Shown: in pieces, positions 58,212-64,000 of the stretch
Numbering within the stretch: position 1 is the stretch's first letter
Layout of the letters: each line of letters starts with the position of its first letter
NCBI GenBank assembly: GCA_021292165.1
Contig: CM037876.1
Span: 308,648,492 to 308,712,491, forward strand
Reading direction: 5' to 3'
From: Shinisaurus crocodilurus
Taxonomy: Eukaryota; Chordata; Lepidosauria; Squamata; Shinisauridae
DNA length: 64,000 nt
Translations under genes and position numbers: made by a program
Notes under the pieces: model-generated
Seen by the model: only the letters and a program-made list of their open reading frames with translations
Database searches by the model: none
Told to the model about the DNA's origin: nothing

Positions 58212-59285
58212 TGACGCATAGTGCTTTTGGTTTGCTATGGGTGATGGCCCAGTGTATGAAAAATGCTTAAGGGTGCTGAGGCCAATTAGGAGAGGGGAGG
58301 TAAGGTGACCAGTCCTTCTCTCTGCTGCAGGCAGCACGAAATCTCCTTCCCAGCTGGACAGAACATCCAACTTTCAGGGGATCAGCCCTATCCCCCAACC
58401 GAGGGATGCGACATTTATTTATTTTAAAGCCCCAAGCAGCTGGGCTGTGGTCTCTTGAATGGAAATAGTTTGTATAATCTAAATAAAGAAGGGGAAAGTA
58501 TGGTTTCTTGGTAAGCAGATGGTAGGTCTTGGAATAAACTTGTGCTTCGGCTGAGTGCTTCAAGGATTTTTTTTTTTTCCTCTCTCTTACAAAGAAAAAA
58601 AGGTCTGCCAATTAGATTATTTTATTAAGCAGGAAGGAGAGTGGATGGGGGGGGGATTGGGGGCGGGAAAGGAAAGATAGATACCCCAAACCTTTGTGAC
58701 CTTGAAATGACGGAGCTTTATTTCTACTGTATCCATTTTGAAAAGGCAATTAATTTGATTGCTTTGGGTGTTTTTTTTTTTTTTTTTAAATACCGTAGTT
58801 TTCTGCCCCAGCCTTTGTTTTGTGCAGGGAAGGTTTCTGGTTTGCTTATTTACTGGCTTCTGTCATTATGTCTGCATGAAAATTGAGTTGATCAAGATAA
58901 TGAACCCATGAAACTGTAACGACTTCCCATTATCTTCTGGGCTTTTAAGGAAAATATAACCTGGACCAGTTGTAGAAAAAGAGCAAGGAGGGGGGGAGAG
59001 AAAGAAATGCCATGAAGTTTAAACATTGCATTGATTTAGATAAAGTTTACATTCCCAGGAAGGTCGCCTTGTCTTCTGTATACAGTAATAATATGCAATA
59101 TTTAATTAGGATCTTATACTCCTATTGTTTTGCACATTGCTTAGAAAGGTCTGTTAATGGAAACGATTATTTATTTATTTTACAGTATTTATGAAAGTCC
59201 CACACTGGGAATTCTTTCTACTACGTGCACAGTATAAAAATGAGGATTTATGTCTCCACCCCCCCTTCTGAGAAGGATTTAATGC
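58212..59285. other. AT-rich intergenic DNA, nothing recognised
   Basis: Several T runs (58567-58579; 58770-58788). No gene, hairpin or repeat identified. Confidence 0.45.
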
Positions 59286-59548
59286 CAGTGAGAGCCAGTG
59301 TGGCCTAGTGGTTAGAATGTTGGACTGGGGGTCAGGAGTTCTGGGTTCTGGTCCCTACTCAGCCATGAAGCTCACTGGGTGACTTGGGGCCAGTCAATTA
59401 CTCTCAGCCTAACCTACCTCACAGGGTTGTCATGAGGATAAAATGGAGAGGAGGAGGAGGATCATGTAAGCTGCCTTGGGTTCCTTGCAAGAGGAAAAAA
59501 AGGAGGGATATTAATGTAGTAAACAAACAAACAAACAAACATACACAG
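59286..59548 (+). repeat. tRNA-derived SINE (Sauria-SINE type)
   Basis: Head GAGCCAGTGTGGCCTAGTGG, box-B-like GGTTCTGGTCC, body CCTAACCTACCTCACAGGGT and a tail with AACAAACAAACAAAC. Confidence 0.85.
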
Positions 59549-60165
59549 TGTTGCCCTGTACTATTCTTACAGGAATTCTGTGAGGTAGGCTGAGAGAAAA
59601 TGGCTGGTCCCGGGTCACCAAGGAAACCTGAGAGCTGATCATGGAGTTGAATGCCTGTTGTTTCAGGGGGTGGTCACCCCCAAAACGTTACTCACCACAG
59701 GCAAGGTTTCCTGAAGATGTCTGTGGGTCATTTATCTGGCCTCCAAAACCAGCCAGGTAGACTTGGATCCAAAGAAACACTTTACTCAGTATGCACATCT
59801 AAAGCTTTCTTTGTTCATACAATGAGCACACCATGGGACACGACATACATTTATTCAATTTATTTTACTACCCTCATTTAGAGAGAGAGAGTTATCAAAG
59901 CGGTGAAAATACCGTGTTGTTACCATCAAGAAACAGCAATAAAATATAACGATAAAACTAGAGTCTAGACAATAATAAATCAATAAATGTGCAGCAGCAG
60001 CAAAACCGCACACCGTACTATGCACTCCAGCCCATGGCGGGTTGGGCCAAACTTCAAGGAAAGCCTTTGTAAAAAGATGGGTCCCGAGAAGACATCTCAA
60101 GGTCGGAACTGTGGGGACTTGCCTAATGGCAACTGGTCGTCTTCCAGAGCGTGGGTGCTATGACA

Positions 60166-60556
60166 CTTGCAGAGCAATCCCATGGCTCCCGCACAGCGCC
60201 TCGAGGGCCTTCGGGTTTTTCGGATTCCCAAATCCGTGGTCGGAAAACAGCCCCGACCTCGGTGCCCTCCCCCCCTGCAGCCAGCCTCCCTCCACGCAGC
60301 CACAAAAAGCGACCTCGGAGGGGAGGAGACCAGTGCCACCAAGATACAACGTATCTTGGTGGCAACTCAGTCCCTTTCCTTCCCCCGCCAAAGCACCGCA
60401 GTTAGACGGCCGGAATCGGCCGCCTCGCTGCTTTGCAGAGCGGGAGGGGCTCGGAGGTAACCTTCGCCTCCGCACACCTCCCGCTCTGCATGGGATGGCC
60501 CGTAACCCTCCGAGTTCGGAGGGCTACGGGAATCCCCACTGGATTGCACCCTAAGG
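60166..60556. mobile_element. Cluster of hairpins with GCAATCC-type ends
   Basis: Starts AGAGCAATCCCATGG and ends CCACTGGATTGCACCCT. Inside are at least three hairpins: CCACCAAGATAC / GTATCTTGGTGG (60337-60362), CAGAGCGGGAGG / CCTCCCGCTCTG (60437-60489) and CCCGTAACCCTCCGA / TCGGAGGGCTACGGG (60498-60531). Confidence 0.5.
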
Positions 60557-61375
60557 GCACTGAAGTCTGAAGCGCTCCCTCTGATGATCGCAAAGATCGG
60601 GCAGGGACAGGCGGGGTGAGGCAATGCCTACCACCGATTCATAACGACTTGAATAGTAATTCCTTATTTCTATCTACTTTCCAGCACTAGACCGACAGGC
60701 TAACACCGCCTTTCCCAATCCCATTGCTGCCGCCCCACTGTTTGTTGCTTTTAAGTCGGGAGTAGGCAACCCGTGGCCCTAAGCCGCTCTTCCACGTGGC
60801 CCGCAAGTCCGGAGGAGCCAAACCGCTTTTCATTCCCTCCAGCTCTGGGGCAAAGACGGCTGTTCTGCTATGAGCAGCTCCGGGGCAGTGATTCCAATCG
60901 TGGCCTCATCGGGCGGGGAGGAGACTTTAGCTTCCCCCTTTCTCAGTGACCCCCGGAGTGGCCGAGATTCATAGATCATAGAGTTGGAAGGGGCCTACTA
61001 CAAGGCCATCGAGTCCAACCCCCTGCTCAATGCAGGAAACTCTCCTGGTGAACTCTTGTCTTCGGCCTTCTTTGCTCTGGCCACTGGAACTCTTTGCCTC
61101 TTAAACGTCAGTCTCGCCTCCCCAATTTCTTCACTTCAAAAGCTTTTGGCAAACTTCTTCTTCTAAGCTGCACTTCGTTGTGCAAACATTGAAGGACAAA
61201 CCACAGGAGACATGGGAAACCTGGGACTGGATCTCTGTGTGTTTTGATTTTTTTACGTAAAAGCAGCTGCAGGGAGGGGCCAAGTTTGATCAGAAAAGGG
61301 GCTCCGGGGAGCGAGGGAGCATTTAACTCTCTTCCCGATCTGATCTGCACCTCCAGCGGAAAGAATAAAGGCTCC
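60557..61375. other. Intergenic DNA with a CR1 tail and a hAT scrap
   Basis: 60970-61040 is the reverse of the last 70 bases of CR1 (CATAGATCATAGAGTTGGAA). 60758-60800 (GGGAGTAGGCAACCCGTGGC) resembles a hAT end. Nothing else recognised. Confidence 0.45.
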
Positions 61376-61452
61376 TAATAATATAATATAATATAATATA
61401 ATATAATATAATATAATATAATATAATATAATATAATATAATATAATATAAA
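61376..61452. repeat. (ATAAT)n pentanucleotide satellite
   Basis: About 15 uninterrupted 5-base units. Confidence 0.95.
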
Positions 61453-62195
61453 GTACTAATTGAGGAGAAAGCAAAGGAAAAAATGGAAAACCTCTGAAGA
61501 GAAATGATAGGAAATCCAGTAATTTCAAACACAAAGATATCTAATGGATGGGGTCAGATTCTGCGGCCTTTTGGTCATTTACAACTCTGTAACTGCAACT
61601 GTGGGATTTCCTCCAAGGTCTGTGCTGCCTTCCCCGCCCCCCTTTCTGGTTCAGGCACTGCATTATAAATCAACAAAGCCCCTTTGACATTATTAATGGA
61701 ATAGCTTCAGTTTGCACTCAGTGGTTTTAAGTCCCATTAAACCTTTCTCCAGCTGCAGTTTAAGAGCTCTGAATTTAATCTAATCTGTTCTGACGATGGG
61801 GTAATCACACATTTTATCTCTTCTGGCTTGGGTTTGCAACCTGTAATGGAGACAAGTGATATAAAGGCATCTAATTGAGCAACACCACTGTCCTTTTTTC
61901 CCCCCTTTCTGATTTGCTATTCCTCCGGGGCCCAGCAGTCTGTAGAGGCTTGGATGGAAACGGGTAAGATTATCTGCTGCTAGTTGCTTTTGCAGCAAAT
62001 CTGATATTTGGCTTAAATGGATTTGAGCCTTCCATCATTCGACTCTGGGGAAACCAGAAAGGGTGTCAAATTAGCCAACAATTGGGTGCCTCCGTTTCAG
62101 TTAATTAGGGTGGCCGTGTCCGAATCCACCCCCCCAAAAAGAGGAAACCCATCGCCCAAAAAGAGGACTAAAGGGGATACAGATCTGGGCAAAAT
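61453..62195. other. Repeat-poor stretch, possible conserved noncoding DNA
   Basis: 61660-62010 has no repeat signature and many AT-rich binding-site-like words (AATTTAATCTAATC, CCCATTAAAC, TCTAATTGAG). No coding frame. Conservation cannot be judged here. Confidence 0.3.
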
Positions 62196-62198
62196 TTC

Positions 62199-62275
62199 AT
62201 AGATTTCATAGATCATAGAGTTGGAAGGAGCCTGCAAGGCCATCGAGTCCAACCCCCTGCTCAATGCAGGGAACT
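62199..62275 (-). repeat. CR1 3' tail fragment
   Basis: ATAGATCATAGAGTTGGAAG, then GCCATCGAGTCCAACCCCCT, the last bases of a CR1, opposite strand. Confidence 0.7.
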
Positions 62276-62494
62276 AGAGGAGGGGTCTCCCATCCAAGTA
62301 ATCACCAGGCCTGACCCTGCTTAGCTTTCCACGCTCAGACAAGCTGAGCCTGCATAAGTGCATGTGGTAATGTGCGTATATAGACACAGATTTAGAAATA
62401 ATTGCGATAATTTAAATAGAATTACAATTCATCTCACCCTAGTGGGGAAGGCGGTGACCAGGCGGCTTGCAGCGTCCGTTATCCAGGTTCTAAC

Positions 62495-62569
62495 TCAGTG
62501 TTCTCCAGCCTTGGGTCCCCAGATGTTTTTGGCCTACAACTCCCAGCATGCCCCAGCCAGCGTAGCTGG
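62495..62569. mobile_element. Left arm of a family A MITE
   Basis: CAGTGTTCTCCAGCC to CCCCAGCCAGCGTAGCTGG, no right arm, closely like the half-element at 40257-40328. Confidence 0.8.
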
Positions 62570-62794
62570 GATTCAGCACCATGGCTAGCTCCTTAAAAGT
62601 TCAGACTGAAACCCAGAGTGGATACACCACCCCACTGACACTGGAGCCACCAGCCTCCACTGGAGATGTGTGCTTGAGCATACACAAAGTGCCATTACTT
62701 GGCCTCACACCTGAGAAGCCACAGCTATTTATCCCACATCTAGGCTAATCGAGCAGTTCATATTTTTTATACTGAAACAGCTACAACCCTTCAC

Positions 62795-63380
62795 CCTCTC
62801 TTCTCGACCATCCCAGAGTGCAGGGCACGGAATCATGGGCTCAAGTGACAGGAACCCAGATTCCGCCTGGACATCAGGAAAAACTTCCAGACTATTAGAG
62901 CAATATAAACATACAACAAGGGACTATGTTTAAAATCCTGACAAACACAAAGCATAGAAACTTAAAAGTCAAGAATTGTATATATAAAAAATAACCATAA
63001 AATATAGTAAAATAGATTAAATTTTATAATGTAATATAAAAATTTCCAGAAATGTTTTTTAAAAAATTATATATATAAAACATGTATAAGACAGAAACAA
63101 TTAGACCTGTATTGTACAGGTCTAATTGTTTCTGTCTTATACATGTTTTATATATATAATTTTTTAAAAAACATTTCTGGAAATTTTTATATTAGAGCAA
63201 TATGACAATGGAACCAATTCCCTAGGTTGGTGGTGGGCTCTCCCAGTCCGGAGGCATTCAAGGTGCGGCTGGACGGCCATCTGTCAGGGATGCTTTGACC
63301 TGGATTCCTGCACTGAGCAGGGGGTTGGACTCGATGGCCTCGTAGGCCCCTTCCAACTCTACTTTTCTGATTCTATGATT
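62795..63380 (+). mobile_element. CR1 LINE 3' end, split by an insertion
   Basis: 62795-62906 and 63204-63380 together form a normal CR1 end (from TTCTCGACCATCCCAGAGTG to the GATTCTATGATTCC tail). The insertion at 62907-63189 is flanked by the 14-bp duplication TATTAGAGCAATAT. Confidence 0.85.
62907..63189. mobile_element. AT-rich insertion carrying a perfect palindrome
   Basis: 283 bp between 14-bp direct repeats (62893-62906 and 63190-63203), as in target-primed reverse transcription. The right part is a perfect inverted repeat with arms at 63033-63111 and 63115-63193 and a 3-base loop. No source element recognised and no poly(A). Confidence 0.8.
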
Positions 63381-63806
63381 CCTCCGCCCCCCATGACCCC
63401 CAATTTAAAGTGGCAAAACACACCCGTGATGTTGCCAGTGGCGAATGGCGTCCTGTGCAGGCATGCTCCAGTTATGTTTGGGTTTCCCTGAAATCAGGAC
63501 CGCAGCTTCCGCATTTCATTTTGCTAAAGTTACGCAGATCAGTTTGCCATTAAAGGCTTTTTGTCTGAATAAAAAGCTGGCGACCCTTTCAGCTCCAGCA
63601 TGGACTTAAAACCCGTGGTCTCCTTTCCCTCTTCCTTTACGTGGCACAGTCCTCGGCCACAAGTTTGTTATGTCAAGAGTCACTGTCAACTTCCTGTTGT
63701 GCGGGGACAGTCCGTCCTCTCTGCGTTTGGATGGCCTTGCCGCTAGCTGTTGCTACAGGTGCTGAAATCTCAATTGTGAACAGACACCCCCCCCCCCTTA
63801 TAAATA

Positions 63807-64000
63807 CAGTAATACCTTGGATTGCAAGTAACTTGGTTTGAGAGCATTTTGCAAGACAAGCAAAATTTTAAATATTTATTTAATTTTTTTTTTACTTGAT
63901 ATACAAGCGACGTCTTGCAATACAAGTACTGTAGTACGGCTTAAATTAAAAATCTCTGTACAAATTTTTTTGGGGGGGGATTTCGTTTTGATATAAGAGT
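63807..64000. mobile_element. Tigger/pogo-like MITE, copy 3, cut by the window end
   Basis: Starts CAGTAATACCTTGGATTG after TA (63805-63806), in the same orientation as 19737-19992; its right end lies outside the window. Confidence 0.85.

Noticed and set aside
38000..64000. A prostaglandin receptor gene (PTGER2), expected next to TXNDC16 in tetrapods
   Set aside because: No seven-helix open frame or receptor motif is present in this window; it may lie farther right.

Overview
This is vertebrate nuclear DNA, almost certainly from a squamate reptile (lizard). The evidence is the repeat content: many CR1 and L2 LINE fragments, at least six copies of a tRNA-derived SINE of the Sauria-SINE type, and many hAT and Tigger-type DNA transposon remnants. 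There is one intron-rich gene with consensus GT-AG splice sites and no sign of bacterial gene organisation.

The only protein-coding gene I can support is TXNDC16 (ERp90, a thioredoxin-domain protein of the endoplasmic reticulum) on the plus strand. Fifteen exons between 1378 and 34870 join in a continuous frame of 708 complete codons plus a stop. The window opens inside an intron, so the first exons, the signal peptide and the promoter lie to the left. The reading is colinear with vertebrate TXNDC16 as I remember it. The one domain most like a catalytic PDI domain has no cysteines at the active-site position (Trp-Glu-Ala-Val after the FYAS segment), which suggests a non-catalytic chaperone or adaptor role. 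The protein ends in HVEL, an ER-retrieval-like tail.

The introns (1-34.5 kb) are densely filled with transposable elements. Notable items are a hAT hairpin MITE whose right arm expanded into a 97-bp tandem array (200-722); a 1.35-kb hAT-like element (2613-3964) that appears to be the parent of two 165-bp deletion derivatives (31339-31504 and 34936-35100); two cases of recent direct duplication flanking a TXNDC16 exon (7844/9371 and 13227/14059); and a 921-bp hAT element (22501-23421) with a nearly identical second copy at 57289-58203, both with perfect 8-bp target duplications.

From 34.9 to 64 kb I find no gene. The region holds L2, CR1 and C2H2-finger LINE fragments, two solo LTRs with perfect 5-bp target duplications (48063-48671 and 51427-51939), SINEs, several large fold-back elements (including a GC-rich 826-bp one at 54781-55606), a perfect 79-bp-arm palindrome (63033-63193), and a few AT-rich, repeat-poor stretches that could be conserved noncoding DNA.

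The main theme is palindromic hAT-like MITEs. Several families with different ends share one core that resembles the ZNF143/THAP11 binding motif and appears in facing pairs in each hairpin. No new gene system was found; the most unusual material is this fold-back transposon population and the recent duplications around exons. All repeat-family names are from memory, without a database search.
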